Source: an uncultured bacterium | GTDB lineage: Bacteria > Patescibacteriota > Gracilibacteria > UBA4473 | Length of the DNA stretch: 6,544 nt | Assembly (NCBI GenBank): GCA_947311285.1 | Contig: CAMZKS010000098.1 | Span: 1 to 6,544, forward strand | Reading direction: 5' to 3' | In this document: in pieces, positions 1 to 5,493 of the stretch | Layout: each line of letters opens with the position of its first letter | Position numbering within the stretch: the stretch's first letter is position 1 | Program-made: the position numbers and the translations under genes | The notes under the pieces: model-generated | Databases searched by the model: none | Told to the model about the DNA's origin: nothing | What the model saw: only the letters and a program-made list of their open reading frames with translations

Positions 1-1
1 A

Positions 2-994
2 CCGCAGTTTATTTACCCCATTCAAATATCCGGCAATAAAACGGCAATGACACGCTACCAAGTTCGAACTCAAAGCCTTAAAACAAAAAAAAATATCCGT
101 AAAAACCCCGTTACTCGTTTAGCGGATCAAAAATTTAATGAACCCAATACCCGACTTTATGGCCCACAAGTAAAAATAAAGCTTAGTTATTTTAATAAGA
201 ACTACGCCATTTTGTCGGCTAGCGACGTAATGGAGGTTTGGTCTAAAGGTAAAAAAGTAGCCACATTTGAACGTAATGAAAACGTTCGGCTATTACCCAA
301 AACACAAGTTGGGGCCTTTGACCTCGTCGGAGGAAATGAACGTCAAACGCTTGAAAACCCACAATTCAAAACAAACGGCATTATTAAAATTGAAAACTAC
401 GATCGAGGCCTAGGTTCTGTGGCGTACAATGAGTTTAGACAACAAATTAATGCTCACTGGAACCCTGGAAAAAGTTTCTATCTAGTAAATCAATTACCCC
501 TTGAGCAATACTTATGGGGCCTGGCAGAACAGCCCACAACCGAACCAACTCAGAAAAAACACGCCATTCATATTTTAGCTCGAAGTTACGCGCTGGTTTA
601 TAGTGGTGAGCGTCGTAAGTTCCGAACGCAGGCCTATGATTTAGAAGATTCCCCAGAGACTTCACAAATGTACCTCGGGTACCAATGGGAGGCTTATCAC
701 CATGAACAAAAAGACTTGATTGCCGAAACCAAAGGACGTATCCTAACTTACAACGAAAAGCCTGTTATTGGCCCATATTTCACACAGAGCTCCGGCGAGA
801 GTTCCTCTTTATGGGTTCGCCAGTATCCATGGACCGTTGGACGCAAATTGCCTTACGACGAAGGCTTAGAGCAAAAAGGCCATGGGATAGGCTTATCAGG
901 TAATTCCGCGCGCAAGTTGGCAAATCTTGGTAAAAACTATGTAGAGATTCTAGATTACTTCTACCAGAACACCTCTGTTGGTACGGCTTACTAA
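2..994 (+). CDS. SpoIID-domain cell-wall protein, 5' end outside the window
   Basis: The C-terminal half is a SpoIID (amidase enhancer/lytic transglycosylase) domain, which cuts or helps cut peptidoglycan glycan strands outside the membrane. Counting from the ATG at base 47, it covers about residues 145-308. LPLEQYLWG holds the conserved acidic residue (E153) that is catalytic in sporulation SpoIID. It is followed by a helix ending RSYALVY (179-185), ETSQMYLGY, FTQSSGE (245-251), the GHGIGLSG signature (278-285) and the usual end YVEILDYFYQNT. The family's SSGG is SSGE here. The reading frame stays open from base 47 back to base 2 (reading ...YPIQISGNKTA), so the ATG at 47 is probably internal and the true N-terminus, perhaps with a signal peptide, is missing. 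Outside spore formers such proteins are thought to act in wall remodelling; that role here is inferred. The next gene follows within 13 nt and is probably cotranscribed. Confidence 0.85.
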   Translation, partial: PQFIYPIQISGNKTAMTRYQVRTQSLKTKKNIRKNPVTRLADQKFNEPNTRLYGPQVKIKLSYFNKNYAILSASDVMEVWSKGKKVATFERNENVRLLPKTQVGAFDLVGGNERQTLENPQFKTNGIIKIENYDRGLGSVAYNEFRQQINAHWNPGKSFYLVNQLPLEQYLWGLAEQPTTEPTQKKHAIHILARSYALVYSGERRKFRTQAYDLEDSPETSQMYLGYQWEAYHHEQKDLIAETKGRILTYNEKPVIGPYFTQSSGESSSLWVRQYPWTVGRKLPYDEGLEQKGHGIGLSGNSARKLANLGKNYVEILDYFYQNTSVGTAY

Positions 995-1007
995 TAATTT
1001 AAAAACT

Positions 1008-1568
1008 ATGCTCACGACCTTTAGACAAAGCTTTAAAACACTGGTACAAAGCCAAAATGACAACCTTCCCACCGGTTTATTAATCGATATGGTGATAAAC
1101 CCAAGCACGGGTATTTTTGAGGCCTTTTGGATAAAATCTATGAGCGGCAATAAGCTGCTCATGCCAAAAGATATTATTAGTTGGAACGCCGAGCAGATCA
1201 CTATTAACGACACCAGTGATTTAAGTCTACCAAAAGACTTACCAAGACTCGAGAAAATTTTTAATAAAGAATGCCCAATTTTAAAAGCCAAAGTGTATGA
1301 TCGAGCGCATAAAAAAACATTAGGAAGCGTTCGCGATTTCACCTTTGATACTATTTCACCACGAATACTCGCGTTAGAAGTTGAAAAAAACTGGCTTGGT
1401 TTTGGCCGACACCGTATTCCAAAACACCGTATTATCTCTATTAAGCCTGATTGCATAACGGTTGATTCTAGCGTGCTTAAAACAGAACCTAAGCTAGAGC
1501 GTGTTAAAAAGAAAATGACAACACTAGAAGTACCAGAGTTAAAAAGTTCGAGCAGAAAAAATAGGTGA
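1008..1568 (+). CDS. Protein with two PRC-barrel-like domains
   Basis: This 186-residue soluble protein contains two consecutive PRC-barrel-like units, at about residues 18-68 and 91-154. Both show the family pattern: a strand with G(L/S)xxDxxxxxxTG, then strands ending in a basic or hydrophobic xxIxS/W segment. Examples are TGLLIDMVINPSTG and, in the second copy, KTLGSVRDFTFDT followed by RIPKHRIISIKPDCITVD. A lysine-rich tail of about 30 residues follows. PRC barrels are small protein- or RNA-binding beta barrels found in RimM, photosynthetic reaction centre H subunits and many unassigned proteins, so a specific function cannot be given. The ATG at 1008 was chosen because it starts 13 nt after the preceding stop. 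A TTG at 978 in the same frame would overlap the SpoIID gene by 17 nt and add ten residues of no domain value. No Shine-Dalgarno sequence is visible. Confidence 0.75.
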   Translation: MLTTFRQSFKTLVQSQNDNLPTGLLIDMVINPSTGIFEAFWIKSMSGNKLLMPKDIISWNAEQITINDTSDLSLPKDLPRLEKIFNKECPILKAKVYDRAHKKTLGSVRDFTFDTISPRILALEVEKNWLGFGRHRIPKHRIISIKPDCITVDSSVLKTEPKLERVKKKMTTLEVPELKSSSRKNR

Positions 1569-1584
1569 TTAAAAAATCAACCTA
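1552..1584 (-). terminator. Possible intrinsic terminator of the DUF5665-yggT operon
   Basis: Reading the minus strand, the yggT stop codon runs into a short hairpin. Its arms are at 1575-1582 and 1564-1570, about 7 bp with one bulge, and a T-rich stretch follows (complement of 1555-1562). The plus strand lacks a T-tract after the hairpin, so it is one-directional. The stem is AT-rich and weak. It overlaps the stop codon of the convergent PRC gene. Confidence 0.4.
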
Positions 1585-1878
1585 AAGAAACTGTGCCAAC
1601 ACCCCCTGCATCACATTCATGGCTAAATCTAGCGTAAAGATAGCGGCAATGGGTGCCAAGTCGATCATGCCGATTTTAGCCCATCGAAAAGGCTTAATAA
1701 TGGGCGCTACTAATTGCGTTAAAAAAACGAAACCTTTGTTCATCGGGCCAATAATACCAAACATAATAAGCCAGCTTGCAATCACCCAGCCAAATATGGC
1801 GTAAAAAAGCAGTGTTGAAAGAATTAACGCAAAGTTAAGCGCAAAGTAGGCCAGTTGTTGTACTATTTCATTATCCAT
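1582..1878 (-). CDS. YggT family membrane protein
   Basis: This 98-residue integral membrane protein has the YggT layout: a hydrophobic segment at about residues 12-42 (one long or two short helices), a loop ending in PIIKPFRWA (59-67), the hallmark GMIDLAPIAAIFTLD (70-84), and a last helix to about residue 95. The PIIKPFR and DLAPI motifs match the family consensus in which a proline/arginine-rich loop precedes a D-hS-P stretch. YggT proteins occur in most bacteria. In Gram-positives and cyanobacteria relatives lie near division or thylakoid/envelope genes, and one role proposed for them is in osmotic stress or envelope assembly, but no reaction is known. The start ATG shares its A with the upstream gene's TAA (TAATG), so the pair is probably translationally coupled. 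The length is typical of single-repeat YggT proteins. Confidence 0.85.
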   Translation of the reverse strand: MDNEIVQQLAYFALNFALILSTLLFYAIFGWVIASWLIMFGIIGPMNKGFVFLTQLVAPIIKPFRWAKIGMIDLAPIAAIFTLDLAMNVMQGVLAQFL

Positions 1879-2234
1879 TATCGAGGGGACTGAATTTCAC
1901 TAAATTGTTCTAACATTTCTTTAAGCTCTCCAAAATACTGCCCAATAACCGGAAAATCCACTAATCCGGCTAAAATCCATACCAAAACTCCAAAAACAAC
2001 CGTCATTCCTACAATTAAACCGAGTCCCTTGAACACCCCCGCTAAAAAATTATGCCACATAATTCGCCAAGGCGAACGTAAATACTTAATAAACTCATTT
2101 ACCTGCAACTCTTCAAACGCTTTTCTAAGGGCTTGTGCATCAAGCTCTTTTTGTGGTAATCGTTTATCTTTTTTTGATTTCAAGAAAGACCTCAATCCTT
2201 TCTTCTCAATCCCTTTGGGTTCTTGTTTGCTCAT
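1878..2234 (-). CDS. DUF5665-like small membrane protein
   Basis: This 118-residue protein has a lysine-rich N-terminus (1-30), a predicted amphipathic stretch (32-52), and the sequence YLRSPWRIMWHNFLAGVFKG (51-70). This leads into one transmembrane segment (about 68-92) ending LVDFPVIGQYFGEL, then a short helical tail. The pattern 'xP(W/R)Rxxx-NFLAGhxrGhG...hVDhPhIGxx' is the one I associate with DUF5665, a family of unknown function common in Patescibacteria and Firmicutes. The ATG at 2234 was preferred to the in-frame TTG directly before it (2237). No Shine-Dalgarno sequence precedes it. It is the first gene of a two-gene operon with yggT. The inside-positive N-terminus suggests the lysine-rich part is cytoplasmic. 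No function can be assigned beyond a membrane-anchored accessory role. Confidence 0.7.
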   Translation of the reverse strand: MSKQEPKGIEKKGLRSFLKSKKDKRLPQKELDAQALRKAFEELQVNEFIKYLRSPWRIMWHNFLAGVFKGLGLIVGMTVVFGVLVWILAGLVDFPVIGQYFGELKEMLEQFSEIQSPR

Positions 2235-2320
2235 CAAGGGTCAGCTTAAAAGTTTTAAGATAAAAGTAAAACTATCACCTAACCTCCACTACCAAGTACG
2301 GACTGGAATTTAAAGTATAT

Positions 2321-2349
2321 TTGTAGAGTCCTGACATAAACAGTAAAAT
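2321..2349 (+). promoter_or_regulatory. Candidate uvrC promoter giving a leaderless or near-leaderless mRNA
   Basis: A -10 box TAAAAT (2344-2349, five of six matches to TATAAT) lies 17 nt after TTGTAG (2321-2326, three of six matches to TTGACA). The uvrC ATG begins 11 nt after the -10 box, so a start site 6-8 nt downstream leaves a leader of only about 2-5 nt. This fits the lack of any Shine-Dalgarno sequence before the ATG. The -35 match is weak. Confidence 0.45.
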
Positions 2350-2359
2350 AGAAACAATT

Positions 2360-4639
2360 ATGACTAATGCCCCTTTTGACTTTAAGCCCAAAGAAATTCC
2401 AACCGATGCCGGTTGTTATCTATATTGGGATGCTGAAGATAAATTATTGTATGTCGGTAAAGCCAAGAACTTGAGAAAAAGAGTCAGTTCTTATTTTCAA
2501 AAGACCAATCAAACCCCTAAAACTCAATTAATGGTGAGTAAGATCTCTAAAATTGAAACTCGAAGTGTAGGCTCAGAAATTGAAGCTTTAATCTTAGAAA
2601 ACAACTTAATTAAGGAATACAGACCCCGATTTAATATTCTTATGCGAGATGATAAAAATTTTTTATATTTAAGGGTTACCAATGAAGACGAGCCTAAATT
2701 AGAGATGGTTCGCCGAGTCGTTAAAGACGGTAGTACCTACATTGGCCCTAAAACATCCGCGCGTGATTTCAGAGACACCATTAAATTCTGTCAAAAATTT
2801 TTTGGCGTCAAAATGGTTAAACCCGGGCAAGACTATTATATTAACCAACTAACAGGCCATAAAATCAGTCAAGATGAGTACAGACTAAATATTGAGCGTA
2901 TGAAGCGCTTTTTAAAAGGAAACACCGCCGAAGTGCTTAAAGATATAAAAGAAAAAATGATGGCTTTTGCGAAGGAGCAAAAGTTTGAAGCCGCCGCTAA
3001 GCTTCGTGATACTCTTGAATCTATTGAGAAATCAACACAAAAACAAACGGTTGAGTTCTCTGACCTGATTGATCGTGATTTTGTGAATTTCTACCGTGAT
3101 GGTAAAAATATTTATCTAGTCCGTATGGCTTTTCGGCAAGGGCGTTTTAGAGATTTAAATCAACTTAAATTCAGAGGCGAAGAATTCAATGAAGATACCG
3201 ATGTTATTCGGCAGTTTCTAGCACAGTTTTATGAAAAAGTGACCGACTTTCCTCGTGAAATTTTAATACCGGTAGAACTATCTGATGCAGAGGCCATGGA
3301 AAGCTTTTTAAGCCAAACGTTCTTTGCTGGGAAACGAGTCGAATTAATTGTGCCGAAAATTGGTGATAAAGTAAAAGTGATGAAACTCGCACAGATTAAC
3401 GCCAAGAACCAAGCGGAAAAAGCGAAAGTCGCGGCCTTGAGCCAAGCCCAAAACTTTAGTAAAGCGCTACCAGAGCTGGCCGAAGTGCTTCAACTACCTA
3501 CGCCACCTGAACGAATTGAGTGTTACGATATTTCGCACCTATCAGGGACGCACACGGTGGCGTCGATGGTGGTGTTTGAAAACGGAAAACCCAAAACCAG
3601 CGAGTACCGGCGCTTCAAGATTAAAAGTTTAGAGAAAGATAAAATAGATGATTTTGCCAGCATGGAGGAAGTACTGCGACGAAGGTTTATGCGTACGCAA
3701 ACTCCCACTGAGTTCGAACCAAGTTCGAACTTGGTTCGAACTGAATTAGAGAGATTAACCATGAGAGCTGTTGAATCAGAAAGTGACTGGGACGCCTATC
3801 ACCAAATCAAAGAACATGAAATTTTGCGCCCTCATAATGGCCCAGATTTCAAATACAATCGTGAACATAAAGATGAGTTCAAAACCAAAAATCATCCAAT
3901 GGTACTTACTTATAATGATGAAATCATTGGCAGTGTAAGACTTGATCACTCAACAAAAACTCGACTTACCTTGCGACTCCTCGGTTTTGATAAAGCGCAT
4001 CAACGCAAAGGTCATGGCACCGTGGCGCTGCAACTGATCGAGCAATACGCTTTAGAAAATGGGTTTAAATCAATTGTTTTGAAGGCTCACGTTAGTGCTG
4101 AAAAATTCTATACAAAAAATAACTACAAGAAAGATTTTTGGAAAGGTGACACCAGCAGTGACTGCCTGCCAATGGGGAAAAAATTAGTAGCTCATAAAGA
4201 AAAATGGGTGTTGCCAGATTTAGTCGTGATTGATGGCGGGAAAGGCCAGCTAAGTAGTGCTTTGAAAATTTTTAAAGACTTAGACGTTGAGGGCTTTAAC
4301 CCTAAAACCCAGGTGATAAGCTTAGCTAAACGTGAAGAACAAATTTTCCGGCCCGGCAAAAGTGTGCCGATTGAACTGAGCTTTGATAGTCCCGCCTTAA
4401 AATTATTACAGCGTCTGCGAGATGAAGCGCATCGCTTCGCCATTAGCTTTAACCGATCCTTGCGAGCCAAGTCACAAACAAAATCAATTTTAGATGATAT
4501 AAGCGGCATTGGCGGTACAACAAAGAAAAAATTGATGCAGACCTTTGAAACCGTCAGTGGCATCCGTGAGGCGAGTGACGAAGCCTTGCTAGCCGTGATT
4601 AATAAAAAACAGCTAGAGAACTTACGGCGCCAGCTGTAA
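2360..4639 (+). CDS. uvrC: UvrC excinuclease subunit with an inserted GNAT domain
   Basis: UvrC makes both incisions around a DNA lesion after UvrA/UvrB recognise it. Domain order over 759 residues: GIY-YIG nuclease at about 12-95 (Y20, YVGK at 31-34, R41, E75, N92), which makes the 3' cut; the region that normally carries the Fe-S cysteines (140-180), without them; the UVR motif for UvrB contact (193-224); and an RNase H-like nuclease for the 5' cut, starting CYDISHLSG (388-396). Then comes the inserted GNAT fold (about 465-611), after which the nuclease resumes with PDLVVIDGGKGQL (619-631) and RDEAHRF (687-693). The D390, D625 and H691 triad is therefore retained. Paired helix-hairpin-helix motifs (705-759) end it. 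Normal UvrC is about 600 residues, and the insert explains the excess. The ATG at 2360 has a candidate promoter just upstream. The frame is unbroken, so the fusion looks real and the enzyme probably functional. Confidence 0.95.
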   Translation: MTNAPFDFKPKEIPTDAGCYLYWDAEDKLLYVGKAKNLRKRVSSYFQKTNQTPKTQLMVSKISKIETRSVGSEIEALILENNLIKEYRPRFNILMRDDKNFLYLRVTNEDEPKLEMVRRVVKDGSTYIGPKTSARDFRDTIKFCQKFFGVKMVKPGQDYYINQLTGHKISQDEYRLNIERMKRFLKGNTAEVLKDIKEKMMAFAKEQKFEAAAKLRDTLESIEKSTQKQTVEFSDLIDRDFVNFYRDGKNIYLVRMAFRQGRFRDLNQLKFRGEEFNEDTDVIRQFLAQFYEKVTDFPREILIPVELSDAEAMESFLSQTFFAGKRVELIVPKIGDKVKVMKLAQINAKNQAEKAKVAALSQAQNFSKALPELAEVLQLPTPPERIECYDISHLSGTHTVASMVVFENGKPKTSEYRRFKIKSLEKDKIDDFASMEEVLRRRFMRTQTPTEFEPSSNLVRTELERLTMRAVESESDWDAYHQIKEHEILRPHNGPDFKYNREHKDEFKTKNHPMVLTYNDEIIGSVRLDHSTKTRLTLRLLGFDKAHQRKGHGTVALQLIEQYALENGFKSIVLKAHVSAEKFYTKNNYKKDFWKGDTSSDCLPMGKKLVAHKEKWVLPDLVVIDGGKGQLSSALKIFKDLDVEGFNPKTQVISLAKREEQIFRPGKSVPIELSFDSPALKLLQRLRDEAHRFAISFNRSLRAKSQTKSILDDISGIGGTTKKKLMQTFETVSGIREASDEALLAVINKKQLENLRRQL
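3711..3742. repeat. Perfect 32-bp palindrome at the UvrC/GNAT junction
   Basis: Bases 3711-3742 equal their own reverse complement with no mismatch. The element is built from three copies of the 8-bp palindrome GTTCGAAC (3712-3719, 3723-3730, 3734-3741) separated by CAA and TTG. It lies inside uvrC and encodes residues 451-461 (EFEPSSNLVRT), exactly between the end of the first half of the RNase H-like domain and the start of the GNAT insert. As RNA it could form a 14-bp stem with a 4-nt loop. A 14-base match to its core (57-70) occurs in the SpoIID gene. Confidence 0.95.
3752..4192 (+). other. GNAT acetyltransferase-like domain inserted in UvrC
   Basis: Residues about 465-611 of the UvrC reading frame form a full GNAT-like unit. 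It comprises an N-terminal strand and helix (MRAVESESDWDAYHQIKEHE), a central strand pair (MVLTYNDEIIGSVRLD, 514-529), and a strand before the acetyl-CoA motif A (RLTLRLLGFDKAHQRKGHG, 535-553). The Q/RxxGxG pyrophosphate loop is QRKGHG. A helix, a further strand (SIVLKAHVSA) and the family's closing FYTKNNYKKDF (583-593) follow. Hand counts of GC give 39 of 120 bases in 3841-3960, against 32 of 60 at 3541-3600 and 28 of 60 at 4321-4380 in flanking uvrC. The insert is thus AT-richer than these samples of its host gene. This suggests capture of a free-standing acetyltransferase gene. Its substrate is unknown. Confidence 0.85.
4604..4637 (-). terminator. Possible terminator of the UPF0102 gene inside the uvrC 3' end
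   Basis: Just past the UPF0102 stop, the minus strand reads ACAGCT (complement of 4632-4637), a 17-nt loop, AGCTGT (complement of 4609-4614), then a run of T (complement of 4604-4609). This is a 6-bp stem followed by a T-tract. It lies within the last codons of uvrC, as the two genes are only 2 nt apart. The long loop makes it weak. Confidence 0.35.
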
Positions 4640-4641
4640 AT

Positions 4642-5016
4642 TCAACTTAAATCGTCGTAATACGCTACATCGAAAGCGCCATCAGATTTTCCGCTTGGAG
4701 TTAATATGAGCGCATGTATTTCAAATTCCGGTATATAAGGCCAACGTAAAATATTAAGAAAAAAATAAGCGGCAGCATTCTGCATTTTTTTTTGTTTTTT
4801 AGGTCCCACAGATTCTAAGGCTGATACAAAATCTTCATTCGTTCGAGTTTTGACCTCGATTAATAAATAAAGGTTTTGTGATTCATCGTAAGCAATAATA
4901 TCTAACTCTCCCCCACTCGAATGCACATTACGCGCCACAATAGCCTTACCTTGAAGCTTAAGATAGTAAGCGGCGTAGTCTTCGCCTGCCGTACCCAGTA
5001 ATTTTGCTTTATCCAT
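4642..5016 (-). CDS. UPF0102/YraN family nuclease-like protein
   Basis: This 124-residue protein has the UPF0102 signature in order: LLGTAGEDYAAYYLKLQG (6-23), IVARNV (26-31), SSGGELDIIAYD (33-44), LLIEVKTRT (51-59) and a KKxKxxxAAAYF helix (73-85). E37, D39, E54 and K56 form the (G)ExD...ExK core of PD-(D/E)XK/Holliday-junction-resolvase-like nucleases, so a metal-dependent DNA nuclease fold is expected. The cellular role of YraN proteins is not settled. The ATG at 5016 was chosen because the family starts just before the GxxGE motif and 124 residues is a typical length. An in-frame upstream start at 5079 would add a hydrophobic 21-residue stretch with no family counterpart. It converges on uvrC with a 2-nt gap. 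Upstream on the same strand lies the 6S-like RNA, whose transcript could read into this gene. Confidence 0.85.
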   Translation of the reverse strand: MDKAKLLGTAGEDYAAYYLKLQGKAIVARNVHSSGGELDIIAYDESQNLYLLIEVKTRTNEDFVSALESVGPKKQKKMQNAAAYFFLNILRWPYIPEFEIHALILTPSGKSDGAFDVAYYDDLS

Positions 5017-5044
5017 AAAAATAAAGTAACACGAAAAAAGATAC

Positions 5045-5070
5045 AAAAAAGTGCCGTTGTTCACGGTAAC
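5045..5070 (-). terminator. Weak terminator-like hairpin downstream of the 6S-like RNA
   Basis: On the minus strand CCGT-GAACA-ACGG (complement of 5054-5066) is followed by CAC and six T residues (complement of 5045-5050). The stem is only 4 bp, so termination may be partial and some transcripts could continue into the UPF0102 gene. Confidence 0.3.
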
Positions 5071-5090
5071 TTCATACAAATATAAATTTA

Positions 5091-5247
5091 AGCAGCACCA
5101 AAATGCCGTGTTCCGTTATACTCCTTTTCCCTTGTTTTATAGGTGGGTTCCCATACATAAGCTCCACAGAGCACACGTTCCGAGATCCCGTAAGGAAATG
5201 ATTGGTAGAAGAAGATATTAACAGAATGCACGAGCACTCCAGTTGAT
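5091..5247 (-). ncRNA. Candidate 6S-like regulatory RNA
   Basis: The minus-strand RNA folds by hand into one long interrupted hairpin. The closing stem pairs 5242-5234, 5232-5229, 5226-5219, 5217-5216 and 5214-5209 with 5098-5126, about 29 pairs broken only by one- and two-base bulges. A nearly symmetric central bubble follows, with 5208-5190 on one side and 5127-5144 on the other. An upper stem pairs 5189-5181 with 5145-5153. A terminal hairpin (5178-5169 with 5155-5164, loop 5165-5168) caps it. About ten pairs are G-U, which could only form on this strand. Long closing stem, 18-19 nt bubble and terminal stem are the architecture of 6S RNA, which binds sigma70 RNA polymerase as an open-promoter mimic. 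The fold starts at the predicted start site of a strong promoter. I did not match it to a primary-sequence consensus. It could instead be a structured leader of the UPF0102 gene. Confidence 0.55.
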
Positions 5248-5251
5248 CTAA

Positions 5252-5280
5252 AATTTAGTTCAATAATGTTTAGAAGTCAA
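5252..5280 (-). promoter_or_regulatory. Sigma70-type promoter for the 6S-like RNA
   Basis: The minus strand carries TTGACT (complement of 5275-5280, five of six matches to the -35 consensus), a spacer of exactly 17 nt (5258-5274), and TAAATT (complement of 5252-5257, four of six matches to the -10 consensus). Transcription would begin near 5244-5247, directly before the first base pair of the RNA's closing stem at 5242. The -35 box lies just after the upstream terminator's T-tract, so this is an independent transcription unit. Confidence 0.6.
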
Positions 5281-5281
5281 A

Positions 5282-5315
5282 AGAAAAAATCCCAATCAAA
5301 AGCTGATTTGGGATT
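5282..5315 (-). terminator. Intrinsic terminator on the minus strand
   Basis: Minus-strand arms AATCCCAA (complement of 5308-5315) and TTGGGATT (complement of 5288-5295) pair perfectly over 8 bp. TCA and TGA extend the stem inside a one-base bulge around a 5-nt loop, and six T residues follow (complement of 5284-5289). It would end transcripts of the large partial gene upstream. The stop of that gene is 179 nt before the hairpin, an unusually long 3' untranslated stretch. Confidence 0.65.
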
Positions 5316-5493
5316 GCGTGGTGGAAGAAGGTGTGGTGGTTACTTCTTATTCAAATTATACGGGAAATACCGCAAACAGCATAAAATAAAGGTCTTTAAT
5401 GGAGAATCACGTAGAATAGATTTTGGCGTATTCGAAGACGCGACAGCAAAGGATTTCGTAGAGTTTTAGTAAAAGAGTAGAGGTGGAGTTGAA
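5316..5493. other. Intergenic stretch with no recognised feature
   Basis: This is the rest of the 477-nt gap between the UPF0102 gene and the large partial gene. I found no tRNA cloverleaf, no start codon with domain-like sequence after it, and no repeat. After the TGA of the large gene, its frame stays open for 32 more codons before a TAA, which is unremarkable at this length. Confidence 0.5.

Noticed and set aside
47..49. ATG at 47 as the true start of the SpoIID gene
   Set aside because: The frame is open to base 2 and the upstream residues read like protein, so the gene most likely begins outside the window.
978..980. TTG start of the PRC-barrel gene
   Set aside because: It overlaps the previous gene by 17 nt, adds no domain sequence, and an ATG lies ten codons later.
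4192..4563. A 123-codon frame antisense to uvrC, and similar antisense frames at 447-665, 950-1456, 3204-3392 and 3523-3762
   Set aside because: They lie opposite well-supported genes and show no domain-like sequence, so they are shadows.
5017..5079. Upstream extension of the UPF0102 gene with a hydrophobic 21-residue start
   Set aside because: It has no counterpart in the family and it overlaps the terminator-like hairpin. The ATG at 5016 gives the usual length.
5091..5247. tmRNA, RNase P RNA or SRP RNA as the identity of the structured RNA
   Set aside because: None of their conserved sequence blocks (for example GAGGAAAGTCC of RNase P or GGAAGGAAGCAG of SRP RNA) is present, and the single long hairpin with a central bubble fits 6S better.
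5266..5469. A 67-codon plus-strand open frame
   Set aside because: It overlaps the minus-strand terminator and promoter, has no recognisable domain, a low-complexity basic start and no ribosome site. It most likely arises by chance.
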